DNA of 59,390 bases from positions 1 to 59,390 of the forward strand of contig NZ_WJWY01000013.1 of NCBI RefSeq assembly GCF_010367435.1, in the 5' to 3' direction. Within the stretch, counting starts at the first letter, position 1, and each line of letters starts with the position of its first letter. Under the pieces are notes generated by a model that saw only the letters and a list, made by a program, of their open reading frames with translations, did no database searches and was not told the DNA's origin. The stretch is from Fusobacterium sp. IOR10. GTDB taxonomy: Bacteria > Fusobacteriota > Fusobacteriia > Fusobacteriales > Fusobacteriaceae. The position numbers and the translations under genes are program-made. Below are positions 34,635 to 43,119 of the stretch, one piece after another.

Positions 34635-35051
34635 TTAATCTCTTTTTATTGGTCCTATTGTTTGAACAAATTCAGTAAGTATCCCTTGTGAATATTTAGG
34701 TCTCATAAAGTTAACTATTATATCATCTGTTCCTGTAACAGCCTTTTTCTCTAACATTTCTAATCCTTTTTCTTCCATTTCTTTTCTAACTGCCTCTACA
34801 TCTTCAACCTCAAAAGCTAAATGAGCTATTCCTCCTTTTCCTTTATTATATTCTTTAAGTACTCCAGCTCTAGGAATTATAAACTCTATAGGACTACTAT
34901 TATCAGGATATTTTGTAAAAATTAAATCAGCTTGGTAAGCTTCTACATATCCGCTGTAGTCTATTTCTAACCCCATTGTTTCAATATATGAATGGGCTTT
35001 TTCTAAAGTTGGTAAGACTATTCCTACATGATGCATTCTCATTGGTTTCAT
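34635..35051 (-). CDS. VOC-family protein, methylmalonyl-CoA epimerase-like
   Basis: 138 residues with two vicinal-oxygen-chelate repeats. The presumed metal ligands are His8 (HHVGIV), Glu56 (IEFI), His77 (IAHLAFEV) and Glu127 (LTEFVQ), the layout of methylmalonyl-CoA epimerase. It is the first gene of the dehydratase operon and 22 bases before lcdC. Methylmalonyl-CoA genes are absent here, so a true epimerase for that substrate is unlikely by context. A stereo-inversion of lactoyl-CoA, which would let both lactate isomers enter the R-specific dehydratase, is an attractive inference. Start chosen at the AAGGAGG-preceded ATG. Confidence 0.8.
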   Translation of the reverse strand: MKPMRMHHVGIVLPTLEKAHSYIETMGLEIDYSGYVEAYQADLIFTKYPDNSSPIEFIIPRAGVLKEYNKGKGGIAHLAFEVEDVEAVRKEMEEKGLEMLEKKAVTGTDDIIVNFMRPKYSQGILTEFVQTIGPIKRD

Positions 35052-35216
35052 TATAAATCTCCTCCTTAAACTTGTAAATTTTTAATGTATTTCATTAGAA
35101 CAAATAAACTATTTTCTATATCTATATGATACTCTTTGTACACTAATTTTGAAAATGATTTCTCTTGACTTTAGTTGCCTTTTATTTTATCAACTAGTTA
35201 TTTGCTATAGATTAAG

Positions 35217-35260
35217 TTGACTATTCTAATTTTTTAATATATGATAGAAATAACGTTATT
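35217..35260 (+). promoter_or_regulatory. Promoter and palindrome before the regulator gene
   Basis: TTGACT (35217-35222), 17-base spacer, TATGAT (35240-35245). A perfect 12-bp palindrome AATAACGTTATT (35249-35260) overlaps the likely start and could be an operator. The 261-base space also has a second TTGACT/TATCAA pair at 35165-35193. The minus-strand promoter of the dehydratase arm is not clear by eye. Confidence 0.5.
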
Positions 35261-35312
35261 AGTTTTCATCGATGCATTAAATAATATAATACAAAATTGA
35301 AGGAGAGATATT

Positions 35313-36797
35313 ATGGGAAAAAAAAATTATGGAAATACACTTAGGAATCTATTAACTTTTTCTGAAATCAAGTTTTTAATACTTGGCAATTACTTGGGCT
35401 ATGATGTATCTTATATTAGCAAATGGTGTAGTGGAGTTAAACTTCCAAGTTCTAAATCAATTAAAGAAATAAATGAAAAAATTTCTGATTTAGTTTCTTC
35501 TGAAATAATCAGTTTAAATAAAGAAAATGAATTTTTTAATAAATTTAATATTGAAAAACCAAGAAAAAATATTTCAATAAATTCTAAAATACTTGTAGAA
35601 AAAATTTATAATTTATTAAATAGTTCTTATTTAGAATGTTCATCTTGCGAAGAAAAAGAAACTCCTGATCTTTTTTTAATTGAAAATACACAAATTAAAT
35701 CATTTTTAAATACAATATTGAGGCAACAAATAAATGAAGCTGATCTTAGTCTCAAATTTTATATGACTCTAGATATTACAACAGTTGACTGTCTTTATAT
35801 AATTTCTCTACTTTCTAAAATGAAACCTGAAAATTTAAAGATAAAGATATATCTTGGAATTCCTCTTTTAGCTGATGATAATAAATCTATTGAAAATATA
35901 AAACAAATATATATGATTTTAAATCAATTTGTAAATATAAATTTTGAGCTTTATAATAGCTCCTATTTTGAACATTTAAACACTATAGTTATTAAGGATA
36001 AAATAGCTTTTATTTATTCTCTTAACAACGATGGAAAGTTTGAAACTTTAATCTCTACAACCAATAAATATAAAATAAAAAAACTTTTATCTACTCTTAA
36101 CAAATCTATGAATTCTTTAAATAGAGTGTTTTCAATAAAAGATCATAATTGTTTAATAAAAAAAGCTTATAGAACTAACTTTTACACTCATGATAATTTT
36201 AACTTTTTACTTACAACTGGATTTGAATTTTTGATATCACAAAACATTATTCAAAATATACTAAATTATGCTTTAAAAAACAACTTCTCAAAAAAAGAAT
36301 TAATAAGTATGCAAGACTTAATGATTACTTGGAATGAAATGTTTGAGAAAGCTTCTATTAATTTCTTTGTATTTAAATCTTCTATTTTAAAATATTTCCA
36401 GGAAAAAACAATTTATTTTATGAATGTGGAATATAAAATGACTCCTGATGAAATATTAGAGCATTATAATTATTTTATAAGTGCTCTTAAAAGCAATCCT
36501 AAAATAAAAATTTATGTTATTGATGATAATCTATTAAATTTAGACTATTTGGACTTTAAAATTTCTGTATTTTGCAATAAAGATAGTGTTTTTTTAAAAA
36601 ATGTTGCCTTACTTTCAGAAAACAAAGATGATTTTTTAAGTACTGTTAACAATTATTCTACAGTTAGACACATTAATCTTGTATTTGATAAATTAAAAAA
36701 TTCTAAATTTTGTAACGAATTTTCTATAGAAGAAATCGAAAATTCATGGGAAAAATATAATCATATGATATTAAAAATAATGAATTTGCACTCTTAA
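35313..36797 (+). CDS. Unrecognised regulator-like protein, 494 aa
   Basis: The protein starts with a probable helix-turn-helix: LTFSEIKFLILGNYLGYDVS followed by YISKWCSGVKLPSSKSIKEI (residues about 14-53) reads like an XRE-type fold, where a phage-repressor-like helix precedes YISKW. The remaining 400 residues match nothing I know and are Asn/Lys/Ile-rich. A segment at about 150-270 looks like an alpha/beta ligand domain. It lies between the two arms of the acrylate-pathway locus and is the only regulator-like gene between them, so it probably controls one or both arms. It has its own promoter and a strong terminator. Alternative: a sensor or toxin-like protein that merely sits there. Confidence 0.6.
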   Translation: MGKKNYGNTLRNLLTFSEIKFLILGNYLGYDVSYISKWCSGVKLPSSKSIKEINEKISDLVSSEIISLNKENEFFNKFNIEKPRKNISINSKILVEKIYNLLNSSYLECSSCEEKETPDLFLIENTQIKSFLNTILRQQINEADLSLKFYMTLDITTVDCLYIISLLSKMKPENLKIKIYLGIPLLADDNKSIENIKQIYMILNQFVNINFELYNSSYFEHLNTIVIKDKIAFIYSLNNDGKFETLISTTNKYKIKKLLSTLNKSMNSLNRVFSIKDHNCLIKKAYRTNFYTHDNFNFLLTTGFEFLISQNIIQNILNYALKNNFSKKELISMQDLMITWNEMFEKASINFFVFKSSILKYFQEKTIYFMNVEYKMTPDEILEHYNYFISALKSNPKIKIYVIDDNLLNLDYLDFKISVFCNKDSVFLKNVALLSENKDDFLSTVNNYSTVRHINLVFDKLKNSKFCNEFSIEEIENSWEKYNHMILKIMNLHS

Positions 36798-36800
36798 AAA

Positions 36801-36834
36801 AAAGACATATAGGTTCTGAAACCTATATGTCTTT
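36801..36834 (+). terminator. Terminator of the regulator gene
   Basis: The arms AAAGACATATAGGT / ACCTATATGTCTTT form a 14-bp stem with a 6-base loop, followed by TTTT. It isolates the regulator from the acyl-CoA dehydrogenase operon. Confidence 0.9.
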
Positions 36835-36864
36835 TTTTATTCACTTATATTCATATTTATTCAC

Positions 36865-36925
36865 TTGAATAACTCTTTTAAAACATATACTATTTTATGT
36901 AGATACGCTTTAAAACTTTTAAAGC
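36865..36925 (+). promoter_or_regulatory. Promoter of acyl-CoA dehydrogenase-etf-lctP-pct operon, with palindrome
   Basis: TTGAAT (36865-36870), 17-base spacer, TACTAT (36888-36893). At 36907-36925 GCTTTAAAA-C-TTTTAAAGC is a 9-bp inverted repeat just past the start point, a plausible operator. An AAGGGG ribosome site follows at 36950. Confidence 0.6.
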
Positions 36926-36962
36926 TATATTTTAAAAATTAAATATAAAAGGGGTGTTATTT

Positions 36963-38114
36963 ATGTACAGTTTAAAATTCACTGAAGAACAAGAACGTAT
37001 TTGTCAAATGGTCAAAGATTTTTCTTTAAATGAAGTTGCTCCAGGGGCTAAAGAAAGAGATATTAATGGAGACTTCTTAGGAACTAGAGATTTATTGAAA
37101 AAAATGGGTAAGCTAGGTTTAATGGGAATTCCTTATGACAAAAAATATGGAGGAGCTGGACTTGGATATCTTGAATATGCCTTAGCTGGTTTCGAACTTA
37201 ATAAAGTAGATGCTTCACTTGGTATTTCTTATTCAGTTCATATCTCTTTAGGAACTGGACCTATATATAATTTTGGTAACGAAGAACAAAAACAAAAATA
37301 TCTTCCTAAATTATGTTCTGGAGAATATATTGCAGCTTTTGGTCTAACTGAACCTTGTGCTGGTAGTGATGCTAGTGCTAGTCAATGTACTGCTGTTAAA
37401 AAAGGAGATAAATATATATTAAATGGTACTAAATGTTTTACTACCAATGGAGAATTTGCAGATGTTATTGTTGTATTTGCAATGACTAATCCTGAATTAG
37501 GAACAAAAGGAATTAGTGCATTTATAGTTGAACCTAAAAATTATCCTGGAATTAAATTTATAAAAAGAGAAGCTAAAATGGGAATAAGAGCTTCTGTTCA
37601 AAATGTTGTTGAAATGGAAAATTTAGAAGTTCCAGCTGAAAACTTATTAGGTCAAGAAGGAAAAGGTTTCAAAATAGCTATGGCTACTCTTGATTGTGGA
37701 AGAATTGGAGTTGCTGCTCATGCAGTTGGTATTGCTAAAGGAGCTTATGAATATGCTTTAAATTATTCTAAAGAAAGAGTTCAATTTGGAAAACCTATTT
37801 CTAAACTTCAAGTTATTGCTTTTAAATTAGCTGATATGTATAATAAAATTGAGGCTGCTGAAGCAGTTACATTAAAAGCTGCTTGGACTAAGGATGAACA
37901 TGCACCTTATTCTATTCCTGCTGCTGTTGCTAAATTAACTGCTACAAATGTAGCTATGGAAGTTACTACTGAAGCTGTTCAAGTTTTAGGTGGTACAGGA
38001 TTTACTATGGATCACCCTGTTGAAAGAATGATGAGAGATGCTAAAATCACTCAAATTTATGAAGGAACTAATGAAATTCAAAAATTAGTTATCTCTGGAG
38101 CTATTTTAAGATAA
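36963..38114 (+). CDS. Acyl-CoA dehydrogenase (acryloyl-CoA reductase component)
   Basis: A 383-residue FAD flavoenzyme of the short-chain acyl-CoA dehydrogenase type. Signatures: FGLTEPCAGSDA (FAD/substrate loop, about 131-142), the arginine-rich VERMMRDAKITQIYEGTNE at the C-terminus, and the catalytic base Glu367. The GTG at 36954 overlaps the ribosome site, so I use the ATG at 36963. With etfB and etfA next to it, this is the reductase arrangement known for acryloyl-CoA reductase of Anaerotignum propionicum. The butyryl-CoA dehydrogenase/Etf bifurcating complex is the alternative and cannot be separated by sequence alone. A stable hairpin follows before etfB. Confidence 0.88.
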   Translation: MYSLKFTEEQERICQMVKDFSLNEVAPGAKERDINGDFLGTRDLLKKMGKLGLMGIPYDKKYGGAGLGYLEYALAGFELNKVDASLGISYSVHISLGTGPIYNFGNEEQKQKYLPKLCSGEYIAAFGLTEPCAGSDASASQCTAVKKGDKYILNGTKCFTTNGEFADVIVVFAMTNPELGTKGISAFIVEPKNYPGIKFIKREAKMGIRASVQNVVEMENLEVPAENLLGQEGKGFKIAMATLDCGRIGVAAHAVGIAKGAYEYALNYSKERVQFGKPISKLQVIAFKLADMYNKIEAAEAVTLKAAWTKDEHAPYSIPAAVAKLTATNVAMEVTTEAVQVLGGTGFTMDHPVERMMRDAKITQIYEGTNEIQKLVISGAILR

Positions 38115-38123
38115 TTTAATTTT

Positions 38124-38154
38124 CAAAGAGAAATAGTTTTACTATTTCTCTTTG
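38124..38154 (+). other. Strong hairpin between dehydrogenase and etfB
   Basis: CAAAGAGAAATAGT / ACTATTTCTCTTTG is a 14-bp stem with a 3-base loop lying in the 46-base gap. It lacks a proper T-run (ATTTTATGG follows), so it is more likely an mRNA stabiliser or partial terminator. It would raise the dehydrogenase level relative to the downstream genes. Confidence 0.65.
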
Positions 38155-38174
38155 ATTTTATGGAAGGAGTTCTT

Positions 38175-38942
38175 ATGAAAATTATTGTTATTGTAAATGA
38201 AACTTTTCCCACAGATCAAAATTTAACACTAGAAAACATTAATGAAAAAAAAATTTTAAATCCTTATGATGAATTTGCCATACAAAAAGCTTCTGAAATA
38301 AAAAATACTGAAACTAATGAAATCATTATTTTTATGATTTCCAAATCTGATAATTTATATTGTTTGAAAACTTGTTTAGGACTAGGAGGTACTTCTGGTA
38401 ATCTCATTATTTTTAAAGGAAATAATCCTAAAGATCTTGCATCTATTCTTGTTAAAGAGATTAAAAAACAGGGAACCTTTGATTTGATCTTAACAGGAGA
38501 ACAAGATGTTAATAATCCTAGAGGAGACATTCCTTATATGATAAATAGCTTGTTAGATGTTCCTTTAATTAGTCATTGCTTAGATATCCACTATTCTAAT
38601 AATAAACTAATTTGTAAAAAGGAAACTGACGATTTTTTAGAGGAAATTTCAATAAACTTACCTTGTATAATATCTTTTAGAAAAAATGTTTATGAACCTA
38701 AATACCCATCAATTAATGACATTATGTCTATTAACGAGAAACCTATTTTTTTAAATTATTATAATAAAAGTGAAAATAATCTTTATTTAAAACTAAAAAT
38801 TTATAATGTTAAACGTCAAAATAAAATTTATAAAAATATTGATTCTGATAAAGCTATTAAAAAAATATCAACTTATTTAGATGAATGGGGTTTAAATGGA
38901 GGATTATATGAATATATTAATTTATTTAAATCAAAAAAATAA
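38175..38942 (+). CDS. etfB: Electron-transfer flavoprotein beta subunit
   Basis: The 255-residue small Etf subunit (AMP or second FAD site), which shuttles electrons to or from the acyl-CoA dehydrogenase. The start MKIIVIVNETFP, LNPYDEFAIQKASEIK and the DLILTGEQDVNNPRGDIPYMI segment match the family; DVP-LISHCLDIHY follows. I use the ATG at 38175 after AAGGAG; a frame-open ATG at 38160 precedes the ribosome site. It overlaps etfA by about 35 bases. The C-terminal third is diverged and Lys/Asn-rich compared with other EtfB, so bifurcating behaviour cannot be judged. Confidence 0.85.
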   Translation: MKIIVIVNETFPTDQNLTLENINEKKILNPYDEFAIQKASEIKNTETNEIIIFMISKSDNLYCLKTCLGLGGTSGNLIIFKGNNPKDLASILVKEIKKQGTFDLILTGEQDVNNPRGDIPYMINSLLDVPLISHCLDIHYSNNKLICKKETDDFLEEISINLPCIISFRKNVYEPKYPSINDIMSINEKPIFLNYYNKSENNLYLKLKIYNVKRQNKIYKNIDSDKAIKKISTYLDEWGLNGGLYEYINLFKSKK

Positions 38943-39891
38943 TTATTTAAGTGACTATTCTAAAGAACTTTTGAATATAGCTTCTAATTTGACAAAAAAT
39001 AAAGATTTTAATATTTATTTAGTTTCCCTTTATTCTGAATCATTAAAAAATTTAAAAAACGATTTAAAAAACTGGAATATAAAAAAAATTTTTTTTATAT
39101 TAAATAAAGATAATTATTATATCTATCCTACAAAAATATCACATATATTAGCCTCTCTGAAAAAAGATTTAAATATTGATGTAATTATTATGGGAAATAG
39201 TCTTTTTGAATTGGATATTGCTCCTTATTTATCTATGAGACTAGAATTTGACTATATTCCAAATATTTCATCCTTTTTTTTGGAAAATAATCAAATCATT
39301 TTTGATAGATTAATTTATGGAACTAAAGCTCTAGAAAAAAGCACATATAATTTAAAAAATCTTGTTTGTATTTTCAATAATAATATAAATAAAAATCAAC
39401 CTTGGAAAATTAATGCTAACAAGTATAATAATATACCAATTGATTTTATAAAATATAAATCAAATGAAAATATTTTATATGAATTGAAGAACCGAGTTTT
39501 AAAAAAACAGAAAAAACATCCTTTAGAAACTTCTAAAATTGTTATTGGAGTTGGAAAAGGGATTCAAAATCCTGAAAATTTTCAATTAATTGAAAATTTA
39601 GCTAATATTTTAGGAGCCGGTATAGGGGTAACTAGATCTGTAGTAGATCATGGATGGAGGCCAGAGTATGAAAAAATTGGGCAAACTGGAAAGATTATAA
39701 AACCTGATCTTTACATTGCTATTGGACTATCTGGAGCTATGCAACATATAGCTGGAGTTAAACAAGCTAGACATATTCTTTCTATCAATAATAACCCTAA
39801 TGCTGAAATCTTCAAATACTCTGACTTAGGTATTGTTGGAGATTTATTTGAAATAATTCCTAAATTAATTACTTATCTTAATCATTTATAA
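38908..39891 (+). CDS. etfA: Electron-transfer flavoprotein alpha subunit
   Basis: The 327-residue FAD-bearing Etf subunit. The C-terminal FAD domain is well conserved: KIVIGVGKGIQNPEN, GAGIGVTRSVVDHGW, IGQTGKIIKPDLYIAIGLSGAMQHIAGV. The N-terminal half (about 1-190) is strongly diverged and very AT-rich. A frame-open ATG at 38896 lies in the ribosome site, so the ATG at 38908 (after GGAGGA) is preferred. Overlap with etfB shows translational coupling. It pairs with the acyl-CoA dehydrogenase to reduce acryloyl-CoA. Confidence 0.88.
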   Translation: MNILIYLNQKNNYLSDYSKELLNIASNLTKNKDFNIYLVSLYSESLKNLKNDLKNWNIKKIFFILNKDNYYIYPTKISHILASLKKDLNIDVIIMGNSLFELDIAPYLSMRLEFDYIPNISSFFLENNQIIFDRLIYGTKALEKSTYNLKNLVCIFNNNINKNQPWKINANKYNNIPIDFIKYKSNENILYELKNRVLKKQKKHPLETSKIVIGVGKGIQNPENFQLIENLANILGAGIGVTRSVVDHGWRPEYEKIGQTGKIIKPDLYIAIGLSGAMQHIAGVKQARHILSINNNPNAEIFKYSDLGIVGDLFEIIPKLITYLNHL

Positions 39892-39905
39892 AGCGGAGGT
39901 AATTT

Positions 39906-41486
39906 ATGAAATTATTTTTATCTTTAACACCCTTACTAATTATATTAATTGGTATTGTCGGTCTTAAAAAACCAGCTAAATGGGTTTCTATTTTTGCAAT
40001 TATTTACACATTAATAATATCTTATTTTCTTTTTAATATAGCAAATGAAATTCTTTTTACTCAAACAAAAAAAGGTATTGTAGATGGTTTTAAAATGGTT
40101 TATATGATTTGGTCTGCCTTTTTAGTATTGAGCATGCTAATTAGAACTGGAGCAATGAACAAAATTAAAGAATGTATTGCAAATTTAACTACTGATAAAC
40201 GAAAACAAGTTATTATTATTGGATTTTGTTTTGGTGGATTCTTGGAAGGAGTTGCTGGAGCTGGAACTCCTGCTGCTATTGCCGCTCCTTTCCTAATGAT
40301 TTTAGGAATACCTGCTTTAGATGCGGCTATTGCTTCCCTAATTTTTAATGGAATAGCCGCATCCTTAGGAGCTGCTGGTTTTACAACTATTGGAGGCTTT
40401 ACTCCTTTTTTATCTGGCATAGGAATAGATGAAATTAAAAATCTTATTGTCCATATTCCTTATTTTATAACTAATACACCTCCAACTTCAGTAGATATAC
40501 ATGCTACTATACTAAATATCTCCATGATTACAGGTTTAATACATTTTTGGGGAGCTTTAATAGCTCCTTTCATAGTACTTTCTGTTCTTTGGGGAAAAAA
40601 ATGTTTTGATAAAGATATCTGTTGCTTTTCATTAATAGTTGGATTTTGTTACGGAATTTCTTTAGTGGTAATAGGTTCTTTCGTTGGAGCTGAATTTCCT
40701 ACTATATGTGCTGGTATTTTCTCACTATTTGGAGCTATCTTTTACATTAAATATTTTAATAAGGAAACTATCATTCCATATTTATTTAAAATAAATATTA
40801 ACAAAGAAATAGAAAAAAACAATATGAAACCTATAACTGCAATGAGTACGTATTTGCTTCTTCTAATTTTGCTTCCTTTAGTTCGTTTTTTTGCTCCAAG
40901 TTGTTTTTTAAGTTTAGGTTTTTCAATTTGGATTGGAACTACAATTTTATTTGTTTGCTTCTTTGGATCTATAATTTTAAAATCGACTAATAATTTTTTA
41001 TTATACGCAAAGGAAGCATTTAACAATGTTTCTGGGGCTTTAATTGCTATGTCAGCTTTACTATCTATAGCTAATTTAATGAAAGTGACTGGAATGCTTA
41101 ATATTATTGCAACTTTCTTGGCACTTCATACTGGAATGCTTTATCCAGGAATAGCTGTTTTTATCGGATCTTTAGGATCTTTTGTTACTGGTACTACAAC
41201 AGGATCAAATATAATGTTTGCTCCAATGCATTATGAAGCTGTTAAAATTTTAAATATTAATTTACCTGCAGTTCTTGGTGCTCAAAATGCAGGAGGAGCT
41301 CTTGGAAATATGATTTGTCCTAATAATGTTGTTGCTGTATGTGCAACTGTTAATATGCAAAATTCTGAAGGATTAGTTATGAGAAGAGTTTTTAAGCCAA
41401 TTGTTTTTCTTTGGATAGTTTATGCATCTCTTGCACTAATTTACTCTTATATTTTATTCCCACTGTTACCTGTTATACTTAAATAA
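39906..41486 (+). CDS. lctP: L-lactate permease (LctP family)
   Basis: A 526-residue membrane carrier for lactate (also glycolate in relatives) with about 13-14 helices. Family signatures: VIIIGFCFGGFLEGVAGAGTPAAIAAPFL (about 101-129), IGSLGSFVTGTTTGSNIMFAPMHYE and LGAQNAGGALGNMICPNNVVAVCATV near residues 445-480. It lies 14 bases after etfA and 14 before the CoA-transferase, in one operon. Its presence identifies lactate as the substrate of this locus. Coupling ion (H+ or Na+) cannot be told from sequence. Confidence 0.95.
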   Translation: MKLFLSLTPLLIILIGIVGLKKPAKWVSIFAIIYTLIISYFLFNIANEILFTQTKKGIVDGFKMVYMIWSAFLVLSMLIRTGAMNKIKECIANLTTDKRKQVIIIGFCFGGFLEGVAGAGTPAAIAAPFLMILGIPALDAAIASLIFNGIAASLGAAGFTTIGGFTPFLSGIGIDEIKNLIVHIPYFITNTPPTSVDIHATILNISMITGLIHFWGALIAPFIVLSVLWGKKCFDKDICCFSLIVGFCYGISLVVIGSFVGAEFPTICAGIFSLFGAIFYIKYFNKETIIPYLFKININKEIEKNNMKPITAMSTYLLLLILLPLVRFFAPSCFLSLGFSIWIGTTILFVCFFGSIILKSTNNFLLYAKEAFNNVSGALIAMSALLSIANLMKVTGMLNIIATFLALHTGMLYPGIAVFIGSLGSFVTGTTTGSNIMFAPMHYEAVKILNINLPAVLGAQNAGGALGNMICPNNVVAVCATVNMQNSEGLVMRRVFKPIVFLWIVYASLALIYSYILFPLLPVILK

Positions 41487-41500
41487 AAGGAGGAAGTTTT

Positions 41501-43063
41501 ATGATTACAAATTTTGTTTCTCTTAGAGAAGCTATAAATGTAATAAAAAATAATGATACAATTGTTACTTCTGGTTTTGTTGGATGTAGTAATCCAGAAG
41601 GTCTAGAGGTTGCTTTGGAAGAAAGATTTTTAGAAACAAATACACCAATGGGTTTAACTTTATTCTATGCTGCTGGACAAGGAGATGGAAAAGATAGATC
41701 TGTCAATCATATTGCTCATGAAGGCTTGCTAAAAAAAGTAGTTGCTGGACATTTTAATAAAGCTCCAAAATTAGGAGAGCTAATTATAAATAATAAAATT
41801 CAAGCATATAATGTTCCTCAAGGAGCCCTTTGCCATATGTTAAGAGATGTTGCTGGAGGTAAAATAGGTACTTTTACGCATGTTGGGTTAAATACTTTTG
41901 CAGACCCTAGAATAGAAGGGGGTCGATTAAATGACATCACTACAGAGGATATAGTAAAACTTGTTAATATTAATGGAAAAGAAAATCTTTTCTATAAACC
42001 TATGAAATTTGATATTGGGCTTATAAAAGGAAGTTTTGCTGATGAAAGAGGTAATATCTCTTTGGAAAAAGAAGGAGTTACTACAGAATGTATTTCCATT
42101 GCACAAGCTGTTCATAACTGTGGAGGTAAAGTTATTGTTCAAGTAGATAAAATAGTAAAAACAGGTAGTTTAGATCCTAAATTAGTTAAAATACCTGGTA
42201 TTTATGTAGATTATGTAGTTGAAATTGAAGAGCCACATTTGAAACAACAAGTTTATGATATTCAGTATGAAGCTGAGTTAGCAGGAAATACAATAATTAG
42301 TGCTAATTCTTATATTAAAACTATGGAATTAAATGCTAAAAAAATTATTGCTAGAAGAGCAACTATGGAAATTGAAAAAGGAAGCATTGGAAATTTAGGA
42401 ATAGGAGTTCCTGAGTATGTTTCTGCTGTTGCCACAGAAGAACAAATAAGCGATTATATGGTTTTAACTGTTGAATCTGGTCCTGTTGGTGGAATACCTC
42501 AATCAGGAATGAGATTTGGAACTTCTATCAATGCAGATGCTATTATAGATCAACCTTATCAATTTGATTTTTATGATGGTGGAGGACTTGATATTGCTTT
42601 CTTAGGATTAGCTCAAGCAGATAAATACGGTAATCTAAATGTAAGCAAATTTGGAAAGAATATATCAGGATGTGGGGGATTTGTTAGTATCAGTCAAAAT
42701 GCTAAAAAAGTTATTTTCTGTGGAACTTTCACTGCAAAGGGGCTTAAAATTCAGGTTGCTGATGGAAAATTAAAAATATTAAATGAAGGTGCTAAGAAAA
42801 AATTTGTAGATACTGTTCAACAAATAACTTTTTCTGGAAACTATGCTAGAAAAGTTGGCCAACCAGTTTTCTATATAACTGAAAGAGCTGTATTTGAATT
42901 AAAAAAAGAAGGATTTACTTTAATTGAAATAGCTCCTGGAGTAGATTTACAAAAAGATATTTTAAACCTAATGGATTTCAAACCATTAATATCTGAAGAT
43001 TTAAAATTAATGGACTCTCGAATATTCCAAGACAAACCTATGGGTCTTAAAAATAATAGATAA
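41501..43063 (+). CDS. pct: Propionate (lactate) CoA-transferase
   Basis: A 520-residue class I CoA-transferase that moves CoA from propionyl-CoA or acetyl-CoA to lactate. The two fused halves (alpha about 1-270, beta about 280-520) are typical of the YdiF/Pct type. The catalytic glutamate is Glu325 in LTVESGPVGG, matching Glu324 of Anaerotignum propionicum Pct. GFVGCSNPEG near the N-terminus is the CoA-binding oxyanion part. It is the last gene of the operon and closes the cycle of the acrylate route by loading lactate as lactoyl-CoA. Confidence 0.92.
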   Translation: MITNFVSLREAINVIKNNDTIVTSGFVGCSNPEGLEVALEERFLETNTPMGLTLFYAAGQGDGKDRSVNHIAHEGLLKKVVAGHFNKAPKLGELIINNKIQAYNVPQGALCHMLRDVAGGKIGTFTHVGLNTFADPRIEGGRLNDITTEDIVKLVNINGKENLFYKPMKFDIGLIKGSFADERGNISLEKEGVTTECISIAQAVHNCGGKVIVQVDKIVKTGSLDPKLVKIPGIYVDYVVEIEEPHLKQQVYDIQYEAELAGNTIISANSYIKTMELNAKKIIARRATMEIEKGSIGNLGIGVPEYVSAVATEEQISDYMVLTVESGPVGGIPQSGMRFGTSINADAIIDQPYQFDFYDGGGLDIAFLGLAQADKYGNLNVSKFGKNISGCGGFVSISQNAKKVIFCGTFTAKGLKIQVADGKLKILNEGAKKKFVDTVQQITFSGNYARKVGQPVFYITERAVFELKKEGFTLIEIAPGVDLQKDILNLMDFKPLISEDLKLMDSRIFQDKPMGLKNNR

Positions 43064-43085
43064 CCTAATTATTAAAAACAAAATT

Positions 43086-43113
43086 GTTCCTTCAGCATTT
43101 ACACTGAAGGAAC
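43086..43113 (+). terminator. Terminator of the lactate operon (shared TTCCTTCAGC family)
   Basis: The arms GTTCCTTCAG / CTGAAGGAAC, 10 bp, with a loop of about 8 bases, then CTTCTATTT. It may also end the converging efflux operon; its minus-strand tail is T-rich (AATTTTGTTTTT). Confidence 0.7.
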
Positions 43114-43119
43114 TTCTAT

